DNA of 64,000 bases from the NCBI RefSeq assembly GCF_003985155.1, contig NZ_ML133687.1, forward strand, positions 620,001 through 684,000, given 5' to 3'. The first letter of the stretch is position 1. The number at the start of each line of letters is the position of its first letter. The notes beneath the pieces were generated by a model that was not told where the DNA came from, ran no database searches, and saw only the letters and a list, made by a program, of their open reading frames with translations. The translations under genes were made by a program, and so were the position numbers. Shown here in pieces: positions 36,808-45,398 of the stretch. The stretch is from Rhizobium vallis (GTDB lineage: Bacteria > Pseudomonadota > Alphaproteobacteria > Rhizobiales > Rhizobiaceae).

Positions 36808-38166
36808 ATGATCAGCATCGACATGGAAGATAGAATTTCGATCGCGCGCAAATCGCTGAGTGACGCCATGAGTTTTCAGGCGTCGGGCGATTTCGAAAAC
36901 GCCGAGAAAGCCTATGTCAGAGTCCTGCACAAGGACTACCGCACGATAGACATTCTACCGCTGCTGGCGGGCGTCGTCGCAAAGAGAGGCGATGCCGAAA
37001 CCGCTCTCTATTACTGGAACAAGCTTCTCGGCCTCAATCCCGGCCATCTCGTCGCTCTCATGGAAAAGGGTGCGCTGCTGCGCCAGCTCGGCCGGTCCGC
37101 GGAGGCGGTCGGCTGCTATGAGATGGCGCGTGGCCTGTCACCCGAAAATCCTGTCGTGCGCAACAACCTCGCCGTTGCACTGGCCGATTCCGGCCGGCAG
37201 CAGGAGGCGCTGGTCGAATTCCGTCATGTTTTGCGGCTGCAGCCGGACAATATCAATGCCTGGCATCAGATAAGACGCATCTCCTCGTCGATCGTGCCCT
37301 TCTGGCACATCGCCATGATGAACGACACCAGACGCAACGACGCGTTCGAAGCGGCGATCCGCCGTGCCATAGAGCTGCGCGGAGCCGATGCGCAGATCCT
37401 CGACATCGGTGCAGGCAGCGGCCTGCTGTCGATGATGGCGGCGCGCGCCGGCGCCACCAATATTGCGACCTGTGAGAGTGTGCCGGCGATCGCGCAGACA
37501 GCGGAGAAGATTATCGCCGCCAATGGTTATCGCGAACAGATCGACATCTTCGAAAAGCCCTCAACCGAACTTTCTGTCGGCAGGGAGATGAAAGCCCGCG
37601 CCGACATCCTGATCTCCGAGATTCTTTCCAGCGATCTCCTGGCGGAAGACGTGCTGAAAACCTTCGAGGACGCCCACGCCCGGCTGGTCCGCGAGGACGC
37701 CATCGTCATACCGCGCGCCGCTGCCGCCATGGGCTGTCTGGTCTCCAGCGAAACGCTCTCCAACTATGTCCATGTCGGCGAGGTCTCCGGCTTCGATGTG
37801 TCGCAGTTCAATGCGCTCGCCCCGCTGCGTCTGCCTGTTCACGGGACGATGACGGAGTGGACCAGGCTTTCGGACGATTTCGAGATCGCTGCGGTGGATC
37901 TCGCCGCCCATAAACATGCCGCAGCGCTGCGCAAGATCTCGGTGCCGGTTCAGGCAGACGGCACTGCGGTCGGGGTCGTCCAGTGGATGAAGGTCGATCT
38001 GATCGAGGGCGTCGTTTTCGACAACCACCCTGACGGCTATCACGATGGCGGCTGGCTCCAGGTTCTTCACACCTTCCCGCAGCCGGTGGAGGTCCGGGCA
38101 GGTACGTCACTGGCCATGCTGGTTGGTCACGACAGGACGAGCCTGCTGATGACGCCCATCGCCTGA
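36808..38166 (+). CDS. TPR and PRMT-like SAM-dependent methyltransferase
   Basis: A 452-residue protein. The N-terminal 150 residues hold about three TPR-like repeats (SFQASGDFENAEKAYVRVL, LLRQLGRSAEAVGCYEMARGLSP, ALADSGRQQEALVEFRHVLRLQP). The rest is a class I methyltransferase of the protein-arginine-methyltransferase type: FWHIAMMNDTRRNDAF, motif I LDIGAGSGLLS near residue 197, and SEILSSDLLAED near 270-280, which keeps the two Glu of the PRMT double-E loop. ATG 36808 has an AGGGAG RBS; an upstream in-frame codon at 36661 would add a non-homologous stretch. The family resembles PRMT7/PRMT9-like proteins. Real arginine methylation is inferred. Confidence 0.82.
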   Translation: MISIDMEDRISIARKSLSDAMSFQASGDFENAEKAYVRVLHKDYRTIDILPLLAGVVAKRGDAETALYYWNKLLGLNPGHLVALMEKGALLRQLGRSAEAVGCYEMARGLSPENPVVRNNLAVALADSGRQQEALVEFRHVLRLQPDNINAWHQIRRISSSIVPFWHIAMMNDTRRNDAFEAAIRRAIELRGADAQILDIGAGSGLLSMMAARAGATNIATCESVPAIAQTAEKIIAANGYREQIDIFEKPSTELSVGREMKARADILISEILSSDLLAEDVLKTFEDAHARLVREDAIVIPRAAAAMGCLVSSETLSNYVHVGEVSGFDVSQFNALAPLRLPVHGTMTEWTRLSDDFEIAAVDLAAHKHAAALRKISVPVQADGTAVGVVQWMKVDLIEGVVFDNHPDGYHDGGWLQVLHTFPQPVEVRAGTSLAMLVGHDRTSLLMTPIA

Positions 38167-38362
38167 GCGACGGGCTTTCGTCGCAGCCAAGGAAGATCGC
38201 CATGGCCGTCTTGAGGAAAGGCGGCCATTGTCGTTTCTGCAGAATATTTTCGACCGGTATCACGAGGGCGACGAGCTTGCGTCGTGGTCGTGATGGCGCT
38301 TTCGGTGGCCACCTTCCTCCACCCCTCTGGCCACGCGTTCATTTCTCGCTATCTCTAGCTTC

Positions 38363-39373
38363 ATGAGACCTGACGCGTTGCTCTATCCAGCCCCGGAGGG
38401 GCTCTATTGCCCAGAGGGCGGATTCTATGTCGATCCGGTGCGGCCGGTTGAGCAGGCGTTGGTCACCCATGGTCATTCGGACCATGCCCGGCCGGGCCAC
38501 GTGAACGTGCTCGCCACCCGCCAGACACTCGACATCATGCGCCTGCGTTACGGCGACGGTTTCTGCGCCAGCGAGCAGGCCGCAGCCTTTGGCGAGGAAC
38601 TGCTGGTCAACGGCGTCAAGGTGAGCTTCCACCCTGCCGGCCATGTACTGGGCTCCGCTCAGATCGCCATCGAGAAGAACGGCACCCGCATCGTCGTCTC
38701 CGGCGATTATAAGCGCCGCCCCGACCCGACCTGCGCGGCCTATGTGCCGGTTCCCTGCGATGTCTTCATCACCGAGGCGACCTTCGGCCTGCCGGTCTTC
38801 CATCATCCCGATCCGATGGACGAGATCGGCAAACTGCTGGCGTCGCTGCGGCAATTTCCCGAACGCACGCATCTCGTCGGCGCCTATGCGCTGGGCAAGG
38901 CCCAACGCCTCATCCGGCTGCTGCGCGATGCCGGTTATGCCGAGCCGATCTATATCCACGGCGCCATGGAGAAACTCTGCGACTATTATATCGGGCAGGG
39001 CATCGATCTCGGCGAGCTGCTGCCGGCGACGATCGAAAGCCGCGACAAATCGGCCTTTAGGGGCGCCGTCGTCGTCGGCCCGTCGTCTGCCTTCGCCGAC
39101 CGCTGGGCCCGCCGCTTCAACGAGCCGCTGCCGGCCTTCGCCTCCGGCTGGATGATGGTGCGCCAACGCGCCAAACAGCTCGGTGTCGAACTGCCGCTCG
39201 TCATATCGGACCATTGCGACTGGCCGGAGCTGACGGAAACGATCCGCGAACTGCACCCCGCCGAAGTCTGGGTGACGCATGGCCGGGAGGAGGCCCTGGT
39301 GCGCTGGTGCCAGTTGCAGGGCATCAAGGCGAAACCGCTGCATCTGGTGGGGTATGAGGACGAGGGCGATTGA
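38363..39373 (+). CDS. Ligase-associated DNA exonuclease (MBL fold)
   Basis: A 336-residue metallo-beta-lactamase-fold nuclease. The zinc motif HGHSDHARPGH is at residues 36-46. HPAGHVLGSAQI (near 95) and SGDYKRR (near 115) carry further ligands, and SDHCDWPEL near 283 gives the last His. It belongs to the 'ligase-associated DNA exonuclease' family (TIGR04122-like), always found beside an ATP-dependent DNA ligase. Here the ligase begins 235 nt downstream, after a repeat element. The usual third partner, an Lhr-like helicase, is not in view. Confidence 0.9.
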   Translation: MRPDALLYPAPEGLYCPEGGFYVDPVRPVEQALVTHGHSDHARPGHVNVLATRQTLDIMRLRYGDGFCASEQAAAFGEELLVNGVKVSFHPAGHVLGSAQIAIEKNGTRIVVSGDYKRRPDPTCAAYVPVPCDVFITEATFGLPVFHHPDPMDEIGKLLASLRQFPERTHLVGAYALGKAQRLIRLLRDAGYAEPIYIHGAMEKLCDYYIGQGIDLGELLPATIESRDKSAFRGAVVVGPSSAFADRWARRFNEPLPAFASGWMMVRQRAKQLGVELPLVISDHCDWPELTETIRELHPAEVWVTHGREEALVRWCQLQGIKAKPLHLVGYEDEGD

Positions 39374-39396
39374 GGAGATGAGCTTGCGCGCACGTC

Positions 39397-39560
39397 AAAA
39401 CCCCTCCCCAACCCCTCCCCACAAGGGGGAGGGGCTTAACGCGCGGCCCTCGCCGCATTCATTCTTGAGCGCAGCATATGCAGCCGGCTTGTTGTTTTGC
39501 GAGACGGTGCCACGGCTTAGCCCCTCCCCCTTGTGGGGAGGGGTTGGGGAGGGGTCTTTT
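39397..39560. repeat. Inverted pair of GC-rich palindromic repeats before the ligase gene
   Basis: Arms at 39397-39438 and 39516-39560 are inverted copies of one ~42-nt module (AAAACCCCTCCCCAACCCC-type), separated by 77 nt of unique DNA. The same module occurs at 14312-14457. It lies between the exonuclease and ligase genes and ends 48 nt before the ligase ATG, where an otherwise open frame runs back into the repeat. Confidence 0.88.
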
Positions 39561-39607
39561 CCATATGCCACTGGGGAGGGGACTTTTCCCCGAGTCCGGA
39601 GGCCGAC

Positions 39608-41233
39608 ATGAAAGCCTTCGCCGACCTCCTCGACCGTCTGGTCCTCACTCCGAGCCGTAACGGCAAGCTGAAGCTGCTCACCGACTATTTCCGCGACACG
39701 CCCGATCCTGACCGCGGCTACGGCCTTGCCGCCATTGCCGGCACGCTGGAGGTGCGCAATGTCAAACCCGCCATGCTGCGCGAGCTGGTGCTGGAGCGCA
39801 TGGACGAGGTGCTGTTTCGCTATTCTTACGATTATGTCGGCGATCTCGCCGAAACCATCTCGCTCGTCTGGGACAATGAGAGGGATATAGACCGCACGGC
39901 CCTTGCCCAGCCACGCCTCGGTGAGGTCGTCACGGGCATGAATGCGCTCGGCCGCACCGAGGTGCGAAGCTTCGTCCGTGACCTCCTCGACCGGCTGGAT
40001 TCGTCCGGCCGTTTTGCCTTCATCAAGCTGGCGACCGGCGCCATGCGCATCGGCGTTTCCGCCCGCCTTGCCAAGCAGGCGCTGGCCGATCTTGGCGATA
40101 AGGACGTCACCGAGATCGAAACCCTCTGGCATGGCCTGCAGCCGCCCTATGAGACGCTGTTTACATGGCTGGCGGGTGGCGGCGAAAAACCGGTGCTGGC
40201 CACACCGGCGATTTTCCACTCCGTCATGCTCGCCAATCCGGTGGAGGAGGGCGATCTCACCGGTCTCGATCCGGCCGATTACGCCGCAGAATGGAAATGG
40301 GACGGCATCCGCGTCCAGCTCTCCCGCTCCGGCGACCGGTGCAAGATCTATTCCCGTTCCGGCGACGATATTTCGGGCGCCTTTCCCGATGTTCTCAACG
40401 CCATCAATTTTTCCGGCGTCGTCGACGGCGAGTTGCTGGTCGGCGGCACCGCGCGCTCCAACAGCCCGACCCGGACCTTCTCCGACCTGCAGCAGCGCCT
40501 GAACCGCAAGACGGTGATGGCAAAGATGCTCGCAGACTACCCCGCCTTCATCCGCACCTATGACCTGCTCTTCGACGGGGAGGAGGATGTTCGCGGCCGC
40601 ACCTATGTCGATCGCCGCGACCGGTTGACCGAGATCATCGACCGCGCGCCCCACGACCGTTTCGACCTGTCGCCGCTCGTGCCTTTCTCCTCATGGGAAG
40701 AGCTCGACGCTTTGCGCGCCACCCCGCCAGATCTCGTCATCGAAGGCGTGATGATCAAGCGCCGCGACAGCATCTACCAGGCCGGCCGCATGAAGGGTCC
40801 CTGGTTCAAGTGGAAGCGCAACCCTTATAATGTCGATGCGGTGCTGATGTATGCCCAGCGCGGCCACGGCAAGCGGTCCAGCTACTATTCCGATTTCACC
40901 TTCGGCGTCTGGGCCGATGACGAGGACGGCGAACAGCTGGTGCCTGTGGGAAAGGCCTATTTCGGTTTCACCGATGCCGAGCTCGAGGTGCTCGACAAGT
41001 TCGTCCGCAACAACACCACCGAGCGCTTCGGCCCTGTGCGCGCCGTGCGCGCCGACAAGGATTTCGGCTTCGTCGTCGAAGTGGCCTTCGAGGGCATCAA
41101 TCGCTCGACGCGGCACAAGTCGGGCGTCGCCATGCGCTTCCCCCGCATTGCGCGGCTTCGGCCTGACAAACCCTCCTATGAGGCCGATCGGCTGCGCACG
41201 TTGATCGCCATGATCGACGCCAAGCCGGAGTGA
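39608..41233 (+). CDS. ATP-dependent DNA ligase (bacterial LigB/LigC-like, exonuclease-associated)
   Basis: A 541-residue ligase. The N-terminal DNA-binding region is residues 1-200. The adenylation Lys is in AEWKWDGIRVQL near residue 228, with YSRSGDD and VDGELLVG further on. The motif IEGVMIKRRDSIY and the WFKWKRNP segment follow, then the OB-fold domain. It lacks the Ku-linked LigD domains, so it serves a different end-processing route with the neighbouring nuclease. ATG 39608 was chosen, because upstream codons lie in the repeat element. Confidence 0.93.
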   Translation: MKAFADLLDRLVLTPSRNGKLKLLTDYFRDTPDPDRGYGLAAIAGTLEVRNVKPAMLRELVLERMDEVLFRYSYDYVGDLAETISLVWDNERDIDRTALAQPRLGEVVTGMNALGRTEVRSFVRDLLDRLDSSGRFAFIKLATGAMRIGVSARLAKQALADLGDKDVTEIETLWHGLQPPYETLFTWLAGGGEKPVLATPAIFHSVMLANPVEEGDLTGLDPADYAAEWKWDGIRVQLSRSGDRCKIYSRSGDDISGAFPDVLNAINFSGVVDGELLVGGTARSNSPTRTFSDLQQRLNRKTVMAKMLADYPAFIRTYDLLFDGEEDVRGRTYVDRRDRLTEIIDRAPHDRFDLSPLVPFSSWEELDALRATPPDLVIEGVMIKRRDSIYQAGRMKGPWFKWKRNPYNVDAVLMYAQRGHGKRSSYYSDFTFGVWADDEDGEQLVPVGKAYFGFTDAELEVLDKFVRNNTTERFGPVRAVRADKDFGFVVEVAFEGINRSTRHKSGVAMRFPRIARLRPDKPSYEADRLRTLIAMIDAKPE

Positions 41234-41337
41234 TCCCTGCGCAACAATGACGCAGGGCCAATTTTCAACAGTATGTGTATTGGCGGCAACGGCCTTCCAG
41301 TGCAGATTTTGCATGCTGGGGAAATGATGGGTGCGTT

Positions 41338-42261
41338 ATGAGCTCGCATGAACAGAATTCCTTTTTCCGCCAACGCCGCGCCGTGCTGGCCGGTCTTGCC
41401 GGTGCACTCGTCCTGCCGCAAATGGCGGCCGCTTTCGACGTTCCCGACGAACCGCGCCTTGCCAAGCACGACTATGCCAAGGCGCGTCACCATTTCCGCA
41501 CGAAGCTGCTGAAAAAGGGCCCGGCGCCGGACAAATACGAACTGCTGAATGCGCCTGCCGACGCCGACAAGATCTTCTATCGCTCCGGCTCTGGCGGCGA
41601 GCTGGAGCTTGCGGCCTGGGTCTCGCGGTACAAGCGCGAGCGGACCGCCAAGCCCGCCGTGCTCTTTCTCCACGGCGGTAACGCCATGGGTATCGGCCAC
41701 TGGCAGCTGATGAAGCCCTATATGGATGCCGGTTACGTGGTGATGATGCCGTCGCTACGCGGCGAAAACGGACAGATGGGCAACTTCTCCGGCTTCTACG
41801 ATGAGGTCGACGACGTTCTTGCGGCCACCGAGCGCCTGGCCCACTTGCCGGGGGTTGATCCCCAGCGCCTCTTCATCGCCGGACACAGCATCGGCGGCAC
41901 ACTGACCATGCTGGCGGCGATGAGCACCCATAAATTCCGCGCCGCTGCGCCGATCTCGGGCAATCCCGATGCCTTCCGCTTCTTCAACCGCTATCCCGAG
42001 GACATCCGCTTCGACGATAGCAACGCGCATGAATTCGAAGTGCGTTCGGCGCTGTGTTACGCCCACAGCTTTAAATGCCCGGTCCGTGTCGTCCACGGCA
42101 CCGAAGAGGCCCATTTCAACGACCGCGCCGATCTGCTTGCCCGCCGCGCCCGCGCCGCCGGCATCCATATCGAGACCGAAACTGTCGCCGGCAACCACAC
42201 TTCGGCGCTGCCTGCCGAGATCGAACAGAGCATCCGCTTCTTCCATGGGGTGGCGGCGTGA
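41338..42261 (+). CDS. Tat-exported alpha/beta hydrolase (prolyl oligopeptidase-like)
   Basis: A 307-residue protein. The N-terminus SFFRQRRAVLAGLAGALVLPQMAAA is a twin-arginine type signal peptide. The hydrolase domain has FLHGGNAMGIGH near residue 105, the nucleophile elbow GHSIGG near 182, an acidic residue in VHGTEEAHF and a final His in VAGNHTSALP. The region RSGSGGELELAAWV is typical of S9-like dipeptidyl hydrolases. ATG 41338 was chosen. It follows the ligase by 105 nt; I see no functional link. Confidence 0.8.
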   Translation: MSSHEQNSFFRQRRAVLAGLAGALVLPQMAAAFDVPDEPRLAKHDYAKARHHFRTKLLKKGPAPDKYELLNAPADADKIFYRSGSGGELELAAWVSRYKRERTAKPAVLFLHGGNAMGIGHWQLMKPYMDAGYVVMMPSLRGENGQMGNFSGFYDEVDDVLAATERLAHLPGVDPQRLFIAGHSIGGTLTMLAAMSTHKFRAAAPISGNPDAFRFFNRYPEDIRFDDSNAHEFEVRSALCYAHSFKCPVRVVHGTEEAHFNDRADLLARRARAAGIHIETETVAGNHTSALPAEIEQSIRFFHGVAA

Positions 42262-42449
42262 GGTCACTGCTGCCAACAATACCGACTGGGTGTGGCGCCA
42301 GATAAACTCGAACCGGCTGCCGATGGCGACGACCGGTTCATCATTTCCTGATTTTGGCTTTCCACCCCAACGCCAGCCTCGCGCCAGCCGCGGATGCCAT
42401 CCTTTCGGAAGATATCGCTGTCTTGCCGATCGTTGATAAGGGTGGTTCC

Positions 42450-43256
42450 ATGAATTTTCTGCGCCGGGTCTTCCCGATTGCCGGGCTTGTGATGGTTGTG
42501 GCGTCGCTGAGCGGCTGCAACATTCTCATTCCCGATGTTGCCGCCGATTCGCCCGCCCGCTTCGTGCAGGAAACCTCGCCGGTCTTCTATCAGCCGCCCG
42601 GTGTCGATCCCCGCCGGGTGCGGCCGATCCCCGATCAGCCGGTGCCGCAGACGCGCGAGCTCTATAAGACGCAGTTCCATCAGACCTTCGGCCTGCCGGT
42701 CGCCAACCCGGTGCATGCGGCAATGTATGGCCAGTTGCGCGACGAGGATTTCACGCTGCCGTCGATCCCGGTCAGCCGCGTGCAGCCGCAATTCCTGCGC
42801 CAGGAGGTCGATTATCAGACGGCGGAGCGCCCCGGCACCGTGATCGTCGATACCAAAACGCGTTTCCTCTATCTCGTCGAGGGCAATGGCAAGGCGATGC
42901 GCTATGGCGTCGGCCTCGGCCGCGACGGTTATGCATGGTCCGGGCGCGGCGTCATCCAGTGGAAGCAGAAATGGCCGCGCTGGACGCCGCCGGTTGAAAT
43001 GGTCTCGCGCCAACCCGAGGTTCGCCCCTTTGCGGCTGAGAACGGCGGCATGAATCCGGGGCTCCAGAATCCGCTCGGCGCGCGCGCCATGTATATCTTC
43101 AAGGACGGGCAGGACACGCTTTACCGCATTCACGGCACGCCCGACTGGCAGTCGATCGGCAAGGCCACGTCATCTGGCTGCGTGCGCATGCTCAACCAGG
43201 ATGTCATCGATCTCTACGACCGTGTTCCCGCCAAGGCCGAGATCGTTGTGATGTAG
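42450..43256 (+). CDS. L,D-transpeptidase (YkuD), lipoprotein form
   Basis: A 268-residue YkuD-domain protein. The signal (FLRRVFPIAGLVMVVASLSGC) ends with a lipobox Cys near residue 23. The catalytic domain runs from GTVIVDTKTRFLYLVEGNGKA to the active-site segment HGTPDWQSIGKATSSGCVRML, with the nucleophile Cys near residue 243. These enzymes form 3-3 cross-links in peptidoglycan or attach proteins to it. ATG 42450 was chosen: an upstream frame is not hydrophobic. A paralogue follows at 43434. Confidence 0.9.
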   Translation: MNFLRRVFPIAGLVMVVASLSGCNILIPDVAADSPARFVQETSPVFYQPPGVDPRRVRPIPDQPVPQTRELYKTQFHQTFGLPVANPVHAAMYGQLRDEDFTLPSIPVSRVQPQFLRQEVDYQTAERPGTVIVDTKTRFLYLVEGNGKAMRYGVGLGRDGYAWSGRGVIQWKQKWPRWTPPVEMVSRQPEVRPFAAENGGMNPGLQNPLGARAMYIFKDGQDTLYRIHGTPDWQSIGKATSSGCVRMLNQDVIDLYDRVPAKAEIVVM

Positions 43257-43433
43257 CGCTGCAACAGCGCTGCCCATATCGTCGGCTCGGGGCCGGACAC
43301 GTCTGCGTGAAGCTATGGTTTATTTGGCGCAAGCCGATAGATTTTCTGATGTCGTTATCGGCATAGAACGAATCGTCGGTATATCAGGCGCCTCGTTCGG
43401 CTTCCCGCATCAAAAGGAAATCAGTCCCGCGTC

Positions 43434-44168
43434 ATGAGCTTCGATAGACATCTTTCCCGCCGCAGCTTTCTTTCCTTTTCGGCATTGACCGCAGCCTCCG
43501 CGCTCACCGGCTGCGCCTCCTCGGCCAATACGGTGACGTCGGGCGATTCGACGATCATCTACCGCTCGCCCATGCGCCTGTTCCAGCCGATGGGAACGTC
43601 GAGCGTGCCCAGTGACGCCGAGCTTGCCGTCATCTACGGTCCCGTCGAGGATGGCGGTTTCCTCATTCCCGCCGTTCCCTACGAACAGATCGATCCGCGC
43701 TATTATCGCCAGCGCGTCGTCGATCCCACAGGCCAGCCCCCCGGCACTATCGTCGTCGATACGCCGTCGCGCTTTCTCTATCTCGTCGAGAATGGCGGCA
43801 TGGCGATGCGATATGGTGTCGGCATCGGCCGCGAGGGCTTCGCGTGGCAGGGGTCTGGCGTCATCCAGTGGCGCCAGAAATGGCCGCGCTGGAAGCCGCC
43901 GAATGAAATGGTCGCCCGGCAGCCGGAACTCGTCAAATATTCGATCGATAACGGCGGCATGGAGCCGGGTCTGAAGAACCCGCTCGGCGCCCGCGCGCTT
44001 TATATCTTCTCGAATGGAGAGGATACGCTCTACCGCCTGCACGGCAATCCGGACTGGCGCTCGATCGGCAAGGCCGTCTCATCGGGCTGTGTCAGGCTGC
44101 TGAACCAGGATATCATCGATCTCTACGATCGCGTTCCCACAAAGGCGCCGATCGTCGTCTGGCAGTGA
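43434..44168 (+). CDS. L,D-transpeptidase (YkuD), twin-arginine signal form
   Basis: A 244-residue paralogue of the upstream gene. Its signal is different: SRRSFLSFSALTAASALTGC combines a twin-arginine motif with a lipobox, so it may be a Tat-exported lipoprotein. The domain shows GTIVVDTPSRFLYLVENGG, the WPRWKPPNEMVAR loop also found in its neighbour, and HGNPDWRSIGKAVSSGCVRLL with the nucleophile Cys near residue 218. The two genes probably arose by local duplication, and the different export signals suggest non-identical roles. Confidence 0.9.
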   Translation: MSFDRHLSRRSFLSFSALTAASALTGCASSANTVTSGDSTIIYRSPMRLFQPMGTSSVPSDAELAVIYGPVEDGGFLIPAVPYEQIDPRYYRQRVVDPTGQPPGTIVVDTPSRFLYLVENGGMAMRYGVGIGREGFAWQGSGVIQWRQKWPRWKPPNEMVARQPELVKYSIDNGGMEPGLKNPLGARALYIFSNGEDTLYRLHGNPDWRSIGKAVSSGCVRLLNQDIIDLYDRVPTKAPIVVWQ

Positions 44169-44173
44169 TCGTC

Positions 44174-44237
44174 GCCCGGGGCGGCCGTAAGCGCGCCGCC
44201 TCGCTTTGCCTAAGGCAAGCGGTTTGCGCGCCCGGGC
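44174..44237. terminator. Large nested hairpin after the L,D-transpeptidase genes
   Basis: Three nested complementary pairs: GCCCGGG (44174-44180) with CCCGGGC (44231-44237), GCGCGC (44191 and 44226), and CGCTT(T)GCC (44202) with GGCAAGCG (44214-44221). It lies 6 nt past the stop. No T tract follows, so terminator function is only probable. Confidence 0.45.
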
Positions 44238-44466
44238 AAAATGCTCGCGGTGCCGGGGAGCAAAACCGTTTCGGTTTCCGTGCCCGGAAAAGTTTTATTT
44301 TCAAAATACCATTGCTTAATTCGATAAATATCCTACATGGTGCGTATCGAATTGCTTGTGACCTTTGTCCATGCGCTTAAGCGCTTCGTCAGATCTCCTG
44401 CCAACATCGATATTGCCCGCGGATATTTTTCCGGGGCCTCCTCCAACGGTTGAAAAGGAAATCGTT

Positions 44467-44676
44467 ATGAATTCAGGCGTCGTCAAGTGGTTCAATGGCA
44501 CCAAGGGTTTTGGCTTCATTCAGCCCGATGATGGTTCCACCGACGTTTTTGTCCATATTTCGGCGGTTGAACGCGCCGGCATGCGCGATCTCGCAGAAGG
44601 TCAGAAGATTCGCTACGATATCGTTCGCGACAAGAGGTCCGGCAAGAATTCGGCCGATAACCTTCAGGCCGCGTGA
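44467..44676 (+). CDS. cspA: Cold-shock protein (CspA family)
   Basis: A 69-residue single cold-shock domain that binds single-stranded RNA/DNA. The RNP1 motif KGFGFI is at residues 13-18 and RNP2 DVFVHIS at 27-33; the segment [10 protein letters not shown] starts the fold. A strong RBS (GAAAAGGAA) precedes it. The upstream region is long and A/T-rich (44290-44466), as is usual for csp leaders. It is followed by a terminator. The gene lies next to rpsU and an unknown gene, giving a small RNA/translation cluster. The exact paralogue is not certain. Confidence 0.92.
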   Translation: MNSGVVKWFNGTKGFGFIQPDDGSTDVFVHISAVERAGMRDLAEGQKIRYDIVRDKRSGKNSADNLQAA

Positions 44677-44734
44677 TTGTCATTCGCCTGCGCTGACCGC
44701 CTATTGGCGGCGCAACGGCTGAGTGACGGGAAGA

Positions 44735-44759
44735 GGTCGGGTTTCAGCCCGGCCTTTTT
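44735..44759 (+). terminator. Rho-independent terminator after cspA
   Basis: Stem GGTCGGG (44735-44741) and CCCGGCC (44748-44754), with one G-T pair, followed by TTTTT. Confidence 0.85.
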
Positions 44760-44820
44760 GTTTTCGTTGCCTGGCTTTTCGTGATTGATCGAGCAGCCGA
44801 AGAGCCGAAGGGGCGCTGAA

Positions 44821-45105
44821 ATGGGCAGACCAAACTATAAAGTCGGCGACATGATCGTGCTGAAATCGGGCCTCACCCGCACGGCGAAGACCGACAAGCG
44901 CTGCCGGATCGCCAGCATACTGCCCAACGACCACGGGCATGTGCAATATCGCGTCCAATTCGCGGCGGAGAATTTCGAGCGTCGCATCACCGAGGCCGAC
45001 ATCGATGCCGGGGAGTCCCCATCGAGCGCTTCCCCCGAGGCTGTGGCCAAGACCGATAACGCCGCACCCTGGCTGACGTTTTCGAGCATCAAGATCAGGA
45101 AGTAG
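44821..45105 (+). CDS. Small hypothetical protein between cspA and rpsU
   Basis: A 94-residue protein. The first 65 residues look like a compact beta-rich domain (NYKVGDMIVLKSG ... CRIASILPNDHGHVQYRVQF), similar in feel to SH3/KOW-type RNA-binding domains. A Ser/Ala-rich linker and a final hydrophobic segment (PWLTFSSIKIRK) follow. ATG 44821 has an AGGGGCG RBS at a usable distance. I do not know the family. Its place between a cold-shock gene and rpsU suggests an RNA-related role, but this is only context. Confidence 0.68.
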   Translation: MGRPNYKVGDMIVLKSGLTRTAKTDKRCRIASILPNDHGHVQYRVQFAAENFERRITEADIDAGESPSSASPEAVAKTDNAAPWLTFSSIKIRK

Positions 45106-45158
45106 ACTCGCTTTATTATTGACAGCGCGGCCTCGCCGCCGACAGGAAGGATATCGTT

Positions 45159-45395
45159 TTGCAGGTACTCGTCAGAGATAACAACGTCGATCAGGCGCTC
45201 CGCGTGCTCAAGAAAAAGATGCAGCGGGAAGGCCTGTTTCGGGAAATGAAGGCGCGCAGCGCTTTCGAAAAGCCGTCCGAGAAGCGCGCCCGTGAAAAGG
45301 CCGAGGCCATTCGCCGCCAGCGCAAGCTCGCCCGCAAGAAGCTGCAGCGCGAAGGTCTGCTGCCGGCACCGAAGAAGGTTCTCCGCGCCCGCTGA
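45159..45395 (+). CDS. rpsU: 30S ribosomal protein S21
   Basis: A 78-residue, very basic small-subunit protein. It starts [20 protein letters not shown] (after the initiator), the typical S21 N-terminus. The initiator here is TTG at 45159 with a very good RBS (AGGAAGG). The rest ([18 protein letters not shown]) is the usual arginine/lysine-rich helix. It ends 4 nt before an array of tandem hairpins. Assignment is secure. Confidence 0.95.
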   Translation: MQVLVRDNNVDQALRVLKKKMQREGLFREMKARSAFEKPSEKRAREKAEAIRRQRKLARKKLQREGLLPAPKKVLRAR

Positions 45396-45398
45396 TCT

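Noticed and set aside
39395..40654. 419-codon minus-strand open frame
   Set aside because: Antisense to the ATP-dependent ligase, and its end runs through the palindromic repeat.
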